From: Hofstenia miamia
Taxonomy: Eukaryota > Xenacoelomorpha > Acoela > Hofsteniidae
Length of the DNA stretch: 53,888 bases
Reading direction: 5' to 3'
Assembly (NCBI GenBank): GCA_900660155.1
Contig: CABFPE010000119.1
Location: 58,684-112,571, forward strand
The notes beneath the pieces were generated by a model that worked only from the letters and a program-made list of their open reading frames with translations, had not been told where the DNA came from and did not search any database. Of this stretch, positions 22,801 through 34,830 are shown piece after piece. A program made the position numbers and the translations under genes. How positions within the stretch are numbered: position 1 is the stretch's first letter; every line of letters starts with the position of its first letter.

Positions 22801-23144
22801 TAATAAACAATTTAGATGTTTCGTTATAATATATCTCCTACTGTGATAGCTGTAATGTGCAATGCAATAACTTGTTTGAACTCCTTATTATTTTTTATCA
22901 TGCTTAAGAACGCATTTTAATTGGATGGTTCAATTCTTTTGAACCACACAGAATTCGGCTTTTGACAATTAACATGCTACATCATGCATACGATGTCACG
23001 TGAGGAATTAAATGTCATTGAATTTGTTAACTTAACCACCAGTTGCAACAAACACCTTTTTCACTATCTGCTTTATTTCTTTTACAGCAAATGGATTAAT
23101 TATGTCTACTCATTGGTGGTTCAATACTTTTGAAAGGTACTTTA

Positions 23145-24279
23145 TTGTAAAGCATTTTGGGGTTTTCTCTAACTTTGAAATACTGTATGGAGCTTCTGAA
23201 GTCTTTTCTATTTGCTTACAAGATTGCACTTCAATGTGAAGCTTTTAATCCTGCTACATTTATTGTAAAATAACTAAAACTATTTGCTGCAGAAATTTTC
23301 AATTTTTTTGCGGTCATTTTAAGTTTTTAAAGGTCAACATTGGTTAACAAATTTTAATCAATATCTAGGAAATCCTATGTAATGCTAATCATTTGAAAAG
23401 TCGAAGTTCAATTATTATTATGCTTTGTATACTGCTGGACACTGATTAATCCAACTGCTAAGAGCTCTAGCCTGTGCTAAAAGAACTTCATTGCCACCAC
23501 CGTATTGATTGAAATGCCCACATCTAAAGTTTGCTTAAAAATTTAATTACTTTTCTCCAATGAAATGGTTCTCAATTGCTAGAGGCACTAAAGTACTAAT
23601 AATATAAAGTAATGTGAAAAATCTTGATCGCGAAATGAAGCAAAGCTCTTTGTTATGCAGGTATTTCAATTTTACAAAACACTTGTCTTAATTATTTTCC
23701 TTATCTATTGCCAGGAAATTTGAATTTCAAATTTATTAAGATGTTTTGCACTTAATGATGCAATATACAAATTTATTTCAAGTGACATCATTGTGCCAAT
23801 GTTAGTGTTTTTTCTACAGGAAGGTGAAAAACGCTCTCATTACTTAGACAATTGGAAAATTTGAATTTTTTCATAAACTTAAAAAGTTTAGCGTTCTTTT
23901 ATAAGGTTAAATCGTTTTTCCTCATTTACAAACAATTTTTTCCAAGTCTAATGGCAAATTTAAGAATCGTGAGGCAATCACATGTCTATTGGGGAAAATG
24001 CTTTAATGCAATTTTGAAAATGTCTATTTTAGCGTATTGCCGAAGCTGAAGTAGTTGAAAAGATTTACTATATTTCTTTGAAAATTTCGTATTTGTCAAA
24101 GAGATTTAAATTCTCTGTATACCTAACGTTCATATATTTAAAAGGTTGATCCTAAAAAATATTTATTATTGAGATCTTCTTAAACCTAAAATGGTTTACA
24201 CTTTCTCAATTTACCAAATTCAGCCTGAACCTGAAATTTGCTCTAAGTCTAAGGTAGGCACACCAAATTTTTTAGCTCG

Positions 24280-24314
<35 letters not shown>

Positions 24315-24500
24315 TTAAAATCTTTATCAAACAAATTTGGAAGGAAAAATGTTTACAATTAACTACACTTAAGATGATATATATTTTGCATGCACTAAAA
24401 AATATTGATGTTATATTTTTTTGTTTGTTCATTAAATTTGATTACCAATATTTCTTGATATATAATGATTCTGCAATTAATGGATAATTATATTTTAGTA
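23145..24500. other. AT-rich stretch with a (TA)n run
   Basis: Starts with the continuation of the retroelement interrupted by the Tc1 copy, in which I can follow no clear motif. The rest is AT-rich with chance open frames (23852-24049, 24191-24487 plus). A (TA)n run sits at 24282-24310. Confidence 0.5.
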
Positions 24501-24529
24501 ATATTCAAAATTTTCGCTCTTAATTCTAT

Positions 24530-25150
24530 GTTGATGTTGGTGAATTTCTGAGTTTAAGTGTCCTGATAGATGTTCATGAGTTCTTGTAGCAAAATGTCTT
24601 CGTGTCTCTCCGATGTAAAATTGTTGACAATTTCACAAGTATATTTGTAAACAATTGAAGAAGACAGCAACTTGGCTACAGGATCTTTGTTTTTTTTAAA
24701 TATTTTGAGTTTGTAATGATGTTGAAATTGGTGTTATTCTCGATTTATTTATTTTTAAAGTAACTTCTTTATTCTTGATAGGAACATTTTAACACTGTCA
24801 TTGATGAATTGAAGTTTCCAATATTCTTGCTTTAAATCTGCTTATTCATTTGGTTTAGCTTTGTTATTATCTATGTTTTTAATAAAATTACCTCATCTAC
24901 ATGTCTTTTAATTAATCTGTGAGGATATCTATTATTTTCTAAAACCGTAAAAAAGTGGTTAATTGCTTCAATAAAATTGTTATAATTTGAAGACATATAC
25001 ATATAATCAAAATTTTTATCAAAATTTTGAGCTAAATAATACAATACAGAACTAATAGGAAAACCTGTAGTTCCAAAAAGATACGCAAACACAATTATAA
25101 ATTGTAAGATGATGAAAACCTATTAGCAATTTCAGGTAAGTTTTAAAAAG
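24530..25150 (-). mobile_element. Penelope-like retroelement, 3' fragment with GIY-YIG endonuclease
   Basis: On the minus strand, the frame at 25092-24871 gives a C-terminal reverse-transcriptase-like stretch with NNRYPHRLIKRHVDEV. Further on, about 24700-24545, comes DPVAKLLSSSIVYKYTCEIV followed by NNFYIGETRRHFATRTHEHL. The order YKYTC...YIGETRRHF.TR..EHL is the GIY-YIG endonuclease that Penelope-like elements carry after the reverse transcriptase. The two parts are not in one frame, and the catalytic reverse transcriptase core is absent, so this is a truncated dead copy. LINEs do not carry GIY-YIG domains. Confidence 0.85.
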
Positions 25151-25625
25151 TTTATCGAGAAGGAAAAGCTTCAAGAATTTTACATATTAATGGAATGAGA
25201 CTTTAACATTGGCATCCGAATAGCTATCTAAATGAATATAATATTATTGCACTGTTTGTATGTTATAATGTTTTTTAGTAGAACAAATTTATGCAGCAAA
25301 ATTAATCTTTCTCATGAAAAAGAAAAAAATTTTAAAAAACTATTAATTAATATTTATCCGTTCGCGCAAAATTATTTCTTAATTAGTGGTACGTTTGAAG
25401 TCTAACAGCAAATTTGATACGTAAGGATATCATTAGGATTTCATCGAAATCGATTATTTGATTGAAAGGAATCACAATTTGTACTTTATTACAGAAATAA
25501 TAATTTCTAAAAAAATTGTCCTGACAAACATATTTTCCTAAATATTTTTGTGTTATGCCTAGAGCTTAAGAAATCATATACTGCATTAATGCAAGCTGCT
25601 AAAGAATTGAAAAATTATGCTCAGA

Positions 25626-25663
<38 letters not shown>

Positions 25664-27360
25664 ATTAATAAAGAAAAGCCCATATTCCATTGAAAGTTCA
25701 GGTTAATTCCACGTAATGGACCCACCAAATTTTGGCTTCTACTTAGTATACAGATACATTATGGCATAGATTTGAGCAGAACAGTTTTGCATGACGCATA
25801 GTCCTATTGGAACATTGGAGCAATGGCGGTGTAACATATTAACTAAATAAGAGTATTTTCACTGCTTAAGTTATAAAATGTAGGGAATTTTTTTCTGAAT
25901 CTTCAAATCATTTTTCATGTGGTTGACCATTTTGAGGAATTGACCACCTGAAGTGTTAGTAACACCAGTGAATATTTGCCATCTGGGTATGCATAAATTT
26001 TATTGGATGTCGTCTAGTAAGAAATTATTTTTGATGAAATGAATTTGCATTGCTTTGTTTAAAAATCTGTAACAAATTTGGATTGCATAAAAACCAATGG
26101 ATTTGTATTAATTTCGCACTTAGTAACTAATTTGGAAAAGACATTTAGTTAATTTTGTCTGTGTAAAGCTTGAATCGGTATAGCACAGCTTTCCCGTCTT
26201 GACTTTGTAGATTTTAATACTTAAAACTTAGCTACCCATTGAATCTATTAGAATACAACCGGTTTGCTCCACAATTTTCAAAGATTTGCCTAGCCTATTA
26301 ATAAATTTTTGCTATAAAATTAAATATCGTGCTTGACGTCATGAAAGCATCAATTTTTTTTGTAGAAAGTAAATTACGCAGCAGACATGCGACTGGTGGA
26401 GCATCAGTCCGCTTATTCCCACACTGACACTTGGGATTTTACTGGATTTATTTGAGCTATATTTTTTTTATTATAGATAGTAATCTAAAATTCAATAAAA
26501 GTTCTTATCTTATCTCATCTTCATATTCTTCCCATACACAATGTTGTCTAAACCTATGGAAGCAGCAAATAACCTTAACTGCAATGATTGCTTAAATAGA
26601 TCGCCCAACTTTCATTCAGGCGCACTTGAGCTAGTTCTGGAATGGGCACCATTTAAAGGTGACATTGAAAGACGAGACAATTCGTTATCCATTGTTTTTT
26701 TTCAGATTTTAGGTGTGTTTTTTAGTACGTGACCCATCAGCATTTAATTTTTTATAGAAACAATAACAAATTCTAATAAATGTCAATGTTAATTTGCCTA
26801 ATTTAAGACGATTGTACACTTTATATGTGTGATAAGCCTTGCCATCAAAATTGACAGTTTTCACTTTGATTGTGTTTATATAACATTTTCTTCATAAATT
26901 CTCCGTTATTCTTTTGAGAGCTTAGATTAGATCTTTGTAGAAAAATTATGATTGCAGTTTCAAATCACTCTCCTAATAATTTGATTTAAATTTCTGATTA
27001 GGCTTAAATTAAGTGCATAAATGTGCAAATTTTGCAATGAAATTCACTTCATCTTAAATAAAAACATTCATATTTATTTAATATTGATAGTGTTGTTTTC
27101 TTGATGTCACTAATTTGTAAATATTCTTATTTTCGATGAGTACTTAATGAATCACTTTTGATTTGATGATCAAATATAAGAAACTTCATTTAATGAAATA
27201 AGATAAAATGTAAACAAATCAACTTATCTAAATTAACAGACCCAATAATATTTGATAACAAAGTCTCTAGCACATGAATTATTTGCAATTGCATTTATCA
27301 CCTAAATATAAGTTAATTACATTTGGTATTCCAATACAAAGCAGCCATTTTCACACAAAG
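25151..27360. other. AT-rich stretch without recognised gene
   Basis: Contains a (TA)n run at 25627-25656. A 63-codon plus-strand frame (26541-26732) is less AT-biased than its surroundings (MEAANNLNCNDCLNRSPNFH) but matches nothing I know. Nothing else is convincing. Confidence 0.5.
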
Positions 27361-27374
27361 CACCGTAACCTGTT

Positions 27375-27545
27375 CTGTGTTGCATAAAGTGGCGTACGCA
27401 AGGGAGGAACATGTTGGAATGTCTTATGTCAGGTTTTCAAAATTGATTTTGAGCTTAAAGCAAAATATTTTCGGCTTTATGACTCACTTAATCATAACTG
27501 AGATGATCCCCTTCAGGAAATCCTCGTTGCATACAAAGCTTTCAA
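27375..27545 (+). repeat. GCGTACGCA repeat, copy 1
   Basis: The phrase AAGTGGCGTACGCAAGGGAG, then CAGGTTTTCAAAATTGATTT, and TCCTCGTTGCATACA at the end match the order of motifs at 44727-44965. These are two diverged copies of one interspersed repeat. GTACGCA in both orientations at the ends suggests a palindromic DNA-transposon derivative. The overlapping open frame (27323-27598) is probably incidental. Confidence 0.65.
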
Positions 27546-27620
27546 TTATTGTGGTATTCTACTTTTATATGTATGTTGTTTTGAACGCATGTATGTAACT
27601 AACTATCATAATAATAAGAG

Positions 27621-27791
27621 TTAAAACACTGAAAAGCGAACACTGAGAGCACCAGATACAACTATAATATCACGAGTAGAGTTAACAGTTCGAGCAAGAG
27701 GAACATTTAAGAGTAACATATTCGCACCACGTAGGTAGTAAAAGTCGCCATCAATTTCGCGAATTGTAAGCAACTCGGATATAATATGGTG
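27621..27791 (-). CDS. Unrecognised coding-like stretch, 56 codons
   Basis: The minus strand has a frame open from after a stop at 27792-27794 to TAA at 27621-27623. It reads SELLTIREIDGDFYYLRGAN then MLLLNVPLARTVNSTRDIIV. Codon use is more GC-rich and more protein-like than nearby chance frames. There is no ATG at its start, so it would have to be an exon or a decayed piece of a longer gene. A GTAAGA donor-like site lies just upstream at about 27806, after another open stretch that includes YYPFGDASLAVIYFDFS, but the gap is too short for a normal intron. Function unknown. Confidence 0.35.
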   Translation of the reverse strand, partial: HHIISELLTIREIDGDFYYLRGANMLLLNVPLARTVNSTRDIIVVSGALSVRFSVF

Positions 27792-27899
27792 CTATACAAT
27801 GTCTTACCTTCCAGACAGGTGGAAAAATCGAAGTAAATAACGGCCAAACTAGCATCTCCAAACGGATAATATGGATGTTAAAAGTTCATAAATAAAGTC

Positions 27900-29040
27900 A
27901 GTTGTCGCATTTATTGCAAAACTATGTGATAATTATTTAAACAGTATTTCATATAAAAACTGCTGCTTCCCTCACTTTGCTAGCAGATACCTGTTTTGAT
28001 TCTAAACTTTAGAAACTTAACCCATCATTACCTATATATTTGTCTGCCATCTTCTAAATTTACATAATCATAGTTTGTTTCATTGCTTTGGGGATGAGAT
28101 AAAACTTAGGAATGAGGTTCATATGACCACAAATTTGAGAAGTAATAAGCCAAAATGGAAAGCAACGTTTAGAAATTTAATAAGTATTTCACATTCACCT
28201 CGCTACTGTGTCTGCAATGAATGGAAAATTCAATTATCACTCTGTTCTAACCCTTAAGTTTGAAGAGGCAAAAAATACAATTAGAATTTCAAAATAAAAA
28301 TTATTTTAAAATATTTCCACTCAGGAAAATTCTTGAATTTCGCTTCTATTGTAAACGATTGCCGAAAAAATTATTGCCAAGTTAATAAGCCGAAGTTTTA
28401 AATAGTTTAAAATTACATGAAATTTCAATTCAAATTTTTGGGAAAATGGTTACTTTGAGTGTTTGGCTTTCATAGGTAAAGTGAATAAATTTATAGTTTC
28501 CATTAATGGCTGCCAGCACGACAACAGACATTTCACAATGGCTTAGAGCATGCTTACTTTGTGTAGAGAATGTTTGTTCAAATGTACCAGGGAATGTGCA
28601 TACTGATCAATACAAGACGCTTGCGCAGGGTTTTTCTGTCAGTGGGACATCTCAGTCTTGATCAAGTGGTTGGGCAATTCCTACAGTTATTTTGCAATTG
28701 AAACTGTCATTTTATTCTGAAAGGACAGCTCTAAAGAAAACAATTGTGCAAATATGAAAGCAAAGATGATGAAGAATTGAGGATGGCTACCCTGCTGATG
28801 AAAAAAATAACTCCTGGAAAAACAATAAATATTTTGTTTAATTACATTTGTTAAATATTTTTAATAAAATTATGTGTTTAGAACTTTGGGTACTGCTGGG
28901 CACTGTAATCTAAAGAATACTACATCATATTCCGCAGTGGAATGATCGGATGCCAATGCAATCACTCAAAGTAGGTAAGATAATATAGAAAAAATAATCC
29001 TATTTTTTGGGATCTGCTTTTGCTCTTTGCAGCTCACAGG
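27900..29040. other. AT-rich stretch without recognised gene
   Basis: One 60-codon plus-strand frame (28075-28257) is open, but I recognise no motif. No repeats or RNA genes are seen. Confidence 0.5.
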
Positions 29041-29050
29041 CTTGTCCAGT

Positions 29051-29110
29051 GGGGTGGGGATAAGTGGGGCCCCATGAGGATCTCCATGGACCTGGTTGGG
29101 TGGGGTGGGG
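29051..29110 (+). other. G-run cluster with quadruplex potential
   Basis: GGGG runs at 29051, 29056, 29066, 29102 and 29107, and GGG at 29098, with a short near-copy of the same phrase (GTGGGGTGGGGAT) at both ends. It is strongly out of line with the AT-rich surroundings. Confidence 0.7.
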
Positions 29111-29578
29111 ATGAATGTTCGCTCAATGGGTTTCGTGGAGATTGGTGGGCAAGTATTTTAACTTTACATTCTATTATACCATAAATTTAGGGGTTGAAAA
29201 AGATCCGAAGGGGACCAGAACCCTCCCATAATCTTCATCATTAACTAGAATAAGAACATATCTACATATATTCTAAATCAAAGTTTTTTTACATAGATTT
29301 GGTTGTTTATTGTTTCAATTCAGTTTCCTACAGTATTATCAAGATTAATAAAAATAAATGTGTTGTTTTTCTCACGATTGATTGTAAATAGTAACAATAA
29401 CAACAGATAAAATCCAATAAACCATTTTCAAGAATTCAAATAATTCGGTTATAACACCTTGTTCTGCTACTAGCAGTTCGTTCTATTAAACTTATATAAG
29501 AAAGTTGGGAGTGGGTATAATTTTAGACTATTTTAGCGGGTGAAACAGTTAGTAGCAGTAAACAAAAAGCTCATACTG

Positions 29579-29870
29579 TGTTATGTGCACAACACGCAGC
29601 CCGGTTAAACGCGTTTAGGAGCCTGCTATTGCAAAGATGACTCATAGATGCTAGACAAAAGCTGTGGAGCACGGGTTTTAGTGTAACATCGGCAGATACT
29701 GTTTCTAGTATCGGCCAGCTCACGCGCTTTTCGTCTTTACTAGTGACTAGTTGTTTGTATGTTTGTACATATTGTTAATACGCATAGTATATAAGACACA
29801 CCAAAGCATCTGTAAAAAGAGAAAAAATTCTGTTAAATTGTGTTCTTTTGTTACTTAGTTGGAATCACTG
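29579..29870 (+). other. Possible solo LTR or promoter-like segment
   Basis: A stretch with higher GC than its flanks begins TGTTATGTGCAC and holds a TATATAAG box near 29788. ACTG occurs just before the start and again near 29865. The right end does not show the usual CA, so an LTR call is weak. It could equally be a host promoter or unrelated repeat. Confidence 0.22.
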
Positions 29871-29899
29871 TTGCTCTAGTCAATGTTCACCTCAGCGAC

Positions 29900-31340
29900 C
29901 TTCTGCTTTCACATTAAGTTCTTTGGCAAGGTTCTCTCTATATTCAACCTAGTGATTCTACATTAGTTTCCTAATGCTTACGGCCAACGAGAAACAGTTT
30001 CTTAGTCAGCCTAATTAATGGCTGCATAGGTTAGGTGAGAAATGAGTTATTACATTTAAATTTATGTACCTAAAACATGTTTATCTTATTGCAGTTTGAA
30101 TTAAGCTGAGATGAGAAATTACATAGGCCTAAAGAGAATAAAAAATTATATTAGGATCACATTTCAGCTGAAAGTTTGGAATGATATTGCGATATACATA
30201 GGTTTAACCAAATGATTTTGATGATATGGAAAAATATGCTAAAATGCTGCAACTGTACGCAGGAATGGAATCATTTATTAGCTAAATTCATGGAATTTGA
30301 TAGATATTTTATACAATTTACATAAAAACTATTTGAATATACAATTTTTTGGAAATCATTTTTGTTTAATTTTAGTTATTGTAATTTTACAGTACTCAAA
30401 TGTGAAATGCCCAATTTTAAGGATTGTTCAAAAGCTGATCTATGAAGATGCAATACGAAGAAAATCAGCGAATTTGATTCCTATACCTAATTCATTATGC
30501 AAAAACGCATGTTAAGAAATAACAAGCAAATTGTTAGTAGATATGTACACATATGTTTGCAATTAGTGTCGTGAGAATCCGCACGAAAATTATCATTGCG
30601 GTGGCGATTGAAATTCTGCCCCATAGACAACCCTGGCAGCTCAGCTACAGCGTCCAAAAATTACTCACAAAAGAAGCTTAGCCTTCACAAGGATACGATT
30701 TTGTTCACTATCGAATTGCACACACATGAAAAATTAAACAAAACAAGAGTGTATAATACAACACAACATACGTGTTTATAATTTATACGTATTAAACTTA
30801 GCTTAAATATGTGCAATGCCAAAGACAAAGTGATTGGCCAAATTCTTTCAGTTAGTCACTTAAAAGTTTCCTATTAAAATACTTACATTAATGCGTTATT
30901 CGCTATTCTCACTTTGTGCCTCAATCGATTACCACAAATTTTTTTTACCTTAATGCTATAAACTTTTTATAACTTATTATTAAAGTAATTTGCAATTTTG
31001 CAAAACTATGTGAGCTAATGTTTTTGGTCGACGAACGCGCACGATTTCTTCGTGATCGTCACATCGCTAATTATCTTGGGTGGTTAGACGTGCGATTCAA
31101 TCAAAATGTGACAGATCACTATTGAACCAATCACTAGTCTAAACGTGGCCTAACAGTGAAGAGCTCTCGCATATCATTTTTACTCACAATATACCCGTGA
31201 TAAATATTGTCATAAATTCATTCACAGTTTTAAACGTTATTTTATCTTCTGGGCTATGCACATGTTTTGTCTGCCTGTAATACTAATTTCGGTTAACATT
31301 AAAAATAGACAGTAGCGTGTAATATTAAACAGTAAAAATC
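29900..31340. other. Stretch without recognised gene
   Basis: AT-rich with chance frames (30297-30515, 30596-30781 plus). The phrase CATTGCGGTGGCGATTG near 30597 resembles the GCGGTGGCGGTG of the 438-bp insertion at 2202-2639, but I could not show a full match. Confidence 0.45.
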
Positions 31341-31352
31341 AAGTTATGTTCG

Positions 31353-31945
31353 ACTGACCGTGGGGTGCCCCAATGTACTGTACTGGCCCTATTTTATTTG
31401 CAATCTTTGTAAATGATAAAACATGTTAAACACAGCGACATTTACCAATATGCCGACGACACATGCCTAATAAGTACCGCAAAAAATGCTTTTGATGCTA
31501 CAAAAAACCTCCAAACAGATATAGAAAAGTTAAACAATTATTTTACAATAATCAACTGAAACTAAACATTGAAAAAACTCAATTTATAATTTTTTCATCG
31601 AAGGCACAAAGAAATCTAATAAATGATATAGAACTAAAGATAAATAATGAATCAATAAAGCAAAGTGAATCAGTCAGCTATTTAGGAGTGGAGATAGATA
31701 ATGAATTAACATTTGAAAAATTTCTACTGAATAAGATTCAAAAAATGACTGCAGGCATTAGATATCTTCATCACTTACGCAATGTAATATCAAGCAATTA
31801 TCATAAACAACTAATACATGCTTTCTGTTTGTCTCATTTTCAATACTGTTCCTTTCTTTTAACTAACCTAAATTCGAAACATCGTATGCTTCTATCAAAG
31901 ACATTTAATTGGCGTATAGAAACTCTAAACTTTGCATAAAACAGA
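31353..31945 (+). pseudogene. LINE reverse transcriptase fragment (jockey/CR1-like)
   Basis: The plus strand reads GVPQ...PILFAIFVND, then IYQYADDTCLISTAKNAFD with the catalytic YADD box (near 31445). LNIEKTQFIIFSS, then SVSYLGVEIDNELTFEKF and LIHAFCLSHFQYCSFLLTNL follow. The last part is a clean 83-codon frame (31688-31939). The order is palm, thumb and the start of the C-terminal region of an endonuclease-type LINE reverse transcriptase. Frame changes and stops show decay. It stops abruptly near 31945, where GAGCC-rich repeats begin. Confidence 0.85.
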
Positions 31946-31949
31946 TTTG

Positions 31950-32660
31950 TCAACGAGCCGAGTCGAGCCGAGCCGAGCTTGGTCAGAGCTTATGCAGATT
32001 TTTCTTATTTTTTATTCAATATACCTTTTTTATAAGCATATTTTAAAATGTTTATTAAATAATTAGGAAGAGCTATATCCTTGAAACTTGATTTGAGTTT
32101 TCGCAATAGCACATTATACTGCTTGTATGACCTTGTAAATTAAATAAATTAAATTAATTCAATTCAACCGATATAGAGCTTCTTCTGAAAAGTTACAACT
32201 TAGAATTCTCAAGTCACACTGCGTATATCAATGCAGTATTAGAAGATGACAGTAAAATGAACTGTCTGATTTTCAAGAATACTGTCAATTTTATGTGGCT
32301 CAGTGTAATATTTTATGTGTAATTTTTGTTGTAAATCTACATGAAGGTTAGTGTTTCACGAAATACATGTACGTAACAAACTAGCTAACTCCAAATTTAC
32401 TAACAAAACGTTTTTGTCAAACACATATAACTAATTTCAGCAAGATGAATTTGGAATTTTTTAATTAAAAAGAATCTTAGAACAGAATACTTACAATATT
32501 TATGAAGGTCAGTTTTGCACTAAATAAACAACGGATAATTATTACATCATAACCTAATAATGAACATTTAGTAGGCTATGATTACATCGAAAATTTGCAG
32601 AAGAAACGTTGTGTATTGGTTGTAGATTAAGGAAGATAGCACAAAATTACAAATTTAGTA
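31950..32660. mobile_element. Fragment related to the hAT-like element at 2692-5380
   Basis: It opens with tandem GAGCC-type pentamers (31954-31980). From about 32110 to 32400 the phrases CTTGTATGACNTTG, AAATAAATTA, AGATGACAGTNAAATG, TTTTATGTG and AAATCTACATGAAGGTTAGT occur in the same order as at about 4550-4770. This shows two copies of one interspersed family. Ends and target duplications are not resolved. Confidence 0.6.
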
Positions 32661-32694
32661 GCCATAATCACTGTTGTACATTAAAATTTACCAC

Positions 32695-32830
32695 GTCCTT
32701 AATCTGATTATCACTTTTGTATGATGCTCCAGTATGCTTTGCTAATAGTATTGATGCTTACCGTCTGGATCAGTTTCAAAGACGTTGTGCACGATTAATT
32801 TTATGCGTAAGTGGATATATAGAACTATAG
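32695..32830 (+). pseudogene. LINE C-terminal fragment
   Basis: The plus-strand stretch LSLLYDAPVCFANSIDAYRL followed by DQFQRRCARLILCVSGYIE fits the region after the thumb of LINE reverse transcriptases (typically YGAPVW...RLD.LQRRCAR). It is about 43 codons, bounded by stops, with no further LINE sequence recognised downstream. Confidence 0.65.
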
Positions 32831-34420
32831 AGATTGACAATTTGGCTTCATGCAGATTCCGTTCGGTCCGGCCAGGCTCATTAAAATAAATCTCATTTAG
32901 ATAAATGTTATAATCTTTTCCATAAATATTTTTTCAGGTGCTTGCTAGACCAAACTTGGTTATGCTAGAAACTTCTAATAAATTCTACACACAGAATTAA
33001 AAATCTTAAATTGAGTTTGTTAATAATAATTTCAAATTGTAATATTTTTTTTCAACACATTGCTTGTAAATTTTTAGCATTCAATGCATGGTTAACATAC
33101 TTGCACTGTTGTGTAATAGTAAGCTTTTTTGTTCAATCATTTTCATAACCTCAGCTCAAGACCATGTCCATCTTAGAAAATTGTATGAAATTTTCACTCT
33201 TACATATTGGATTAAATGTTCAAGCACTTGATTTGACGCTGTTTAATGTATTTTAAAATGCTTTTACAACCTAGATGTATCTTCATATGTTTCCGTATAT
33301 ACACCCAATCGACCTGAACTTAGATCTTAAAATCGAACACTTTTTCAAAATTAAAACAAAATGTTTTCAGAAATTTTCTATCTTATCGTTCTTTTAGATG
33401 ACACAGAAACTACTGAATTAGCTATGATACACTCTGAAACTAACATGTTTGATAAAGTACGTATTAAAGAAGTTCATTTCAAAGTACATCAATGAAAGTT
33501 CTTGTACTAAATTTTTATTGTGCTGTTACCTCTAAATAACCCAGGCATTTTTTTTTCAAATTTGTAATGATTTCTAAAAAATACTTTAAGTGCTCATAAC
33601 TCATTAAATAAATCTGAAAATACCACGGAATAGGCACTTGTCTTTTCTATTATATTTGTACCCGTCGCGAACCCGGTCATAGAGCGCTTTAATATCTGAA
33701 TATTATGTAAGGGAAGAATTTGAAAGTTTTTGCTAATCAGTTTTCCATTAAAAAAGTTAACATTTTCATGTGCCTCATGCACAGAACAGGATTAGGTTTT
33801 ATTGGACATTTTCACCATAACTGGAAAGCACACTTATCCAGAGAAGTGTCTAAATATGAACAAAAGAGTTTCTGATTCCTAAGATATATTGGGCAGCTTA
33901 GGGTTAAAATGTTCCACTGTTTCTTCTTATACATTTTATAATGATTTCTTGTAGCATTATTTTGCTTCTTTTTTGGATCAGTTATTTTGTGTTTATTTGT
34001 AATAATTGAAACAAATATAAAGCTCTTCTATATTATTAATATACAGTTCAAAGTAAACAAAACAAACGAATGTAATTCAAACAATTTTTTAATCTTTTAA
34101 GTTGAATATAGCATTCTAATGAAATTAATTAGTATTAAATAACTTTCATAAAAATACATTGTTTTACAGTTCTACACTTCTCTGTTAAAACTAAAATTTA
34201 AAGTTTTATTAAAGTATTAAACTAATCAGTGCTTAATTTAAAATTTGAGAGATCGTTTGAAATAGGAGCAATTTTTAATACACAGAAATAAATCATTTTT
34301 TGAACTGTTTATTAATATTGCTAATAATAGTAAATTAGCATTAAAAATTTATCGCTACTTAATATTTCAGTTTTAATCTAACTTATTTTCTATTTCATCT
34401 GTCTAAGACAATGGCATTGG
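32831..34420. other. AT-rich stretch without recognised gene
   Basis: Dense stops. The only listed-length frame (33594-33782 minus, 62 codons) has no recognisable motif. Confidence 0.5.
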
Positions 34421-34421
34421 T

Positions 34422-34783
34422 GTAGGTTGGGGTAAAGTGGCCACAGCTATTTGCAAATAAATGGCGGTGTGTTAATGCGTATTATTTTAAATCACAAATG
34501 GATTTTCTTTCAAAAAATTCGCATATGATATCTTGGGGCTGGGTCTAAATTTTAAATTGGAATGACTCTAACATGAGACTAGTATAATATAAATGAAGAA
34601 ACTAGATACACTACTTTGAGACTATTACTCATGATATTTGCCAAAATAGAGGCTATGACATATAGGATCACATGGCACGATGGGATCAGCAAATTTCATG
34701 AGATTGGAATGGGACGGAACTGGAACCAAAACGTTTTATTCTTGGCAATGATTAGATTGATTGTAAAAAATTAAATGTTTACG

Positions 34784-34830
<47 letters not shown>

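Larger units (their letters stand above)
20300..23142 (+). mobile_element. Tc1-like transposon with IR/DR ends, interrupted
   Basis: TA flanks both ends (20298-20299, 23143-23144). The inverted repeats are about 220 bp and roughly 85 percent alike by eye. Each holds two copies of the TTCAAAAG-type binding-site motif, an outer one (20307; 23127-23136) and an inner palindromic one (20498-20523; 22927-22952), which is the IR/DR layout known from Sleeping Beauty relatives. The element interrupts the retroelement frame at 19688-20297 and is itself interrupted at 21155-22390. Without that insertion its length would be about 1.6 kb, normal for Tc1. Confidence 0.92.

Noticed and set aside
7921-25656. 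TA tracts as CRISPR-like or centromeric arrays
   Set aside because: They are plain dinucleotide runs without spacers or higher-order units.
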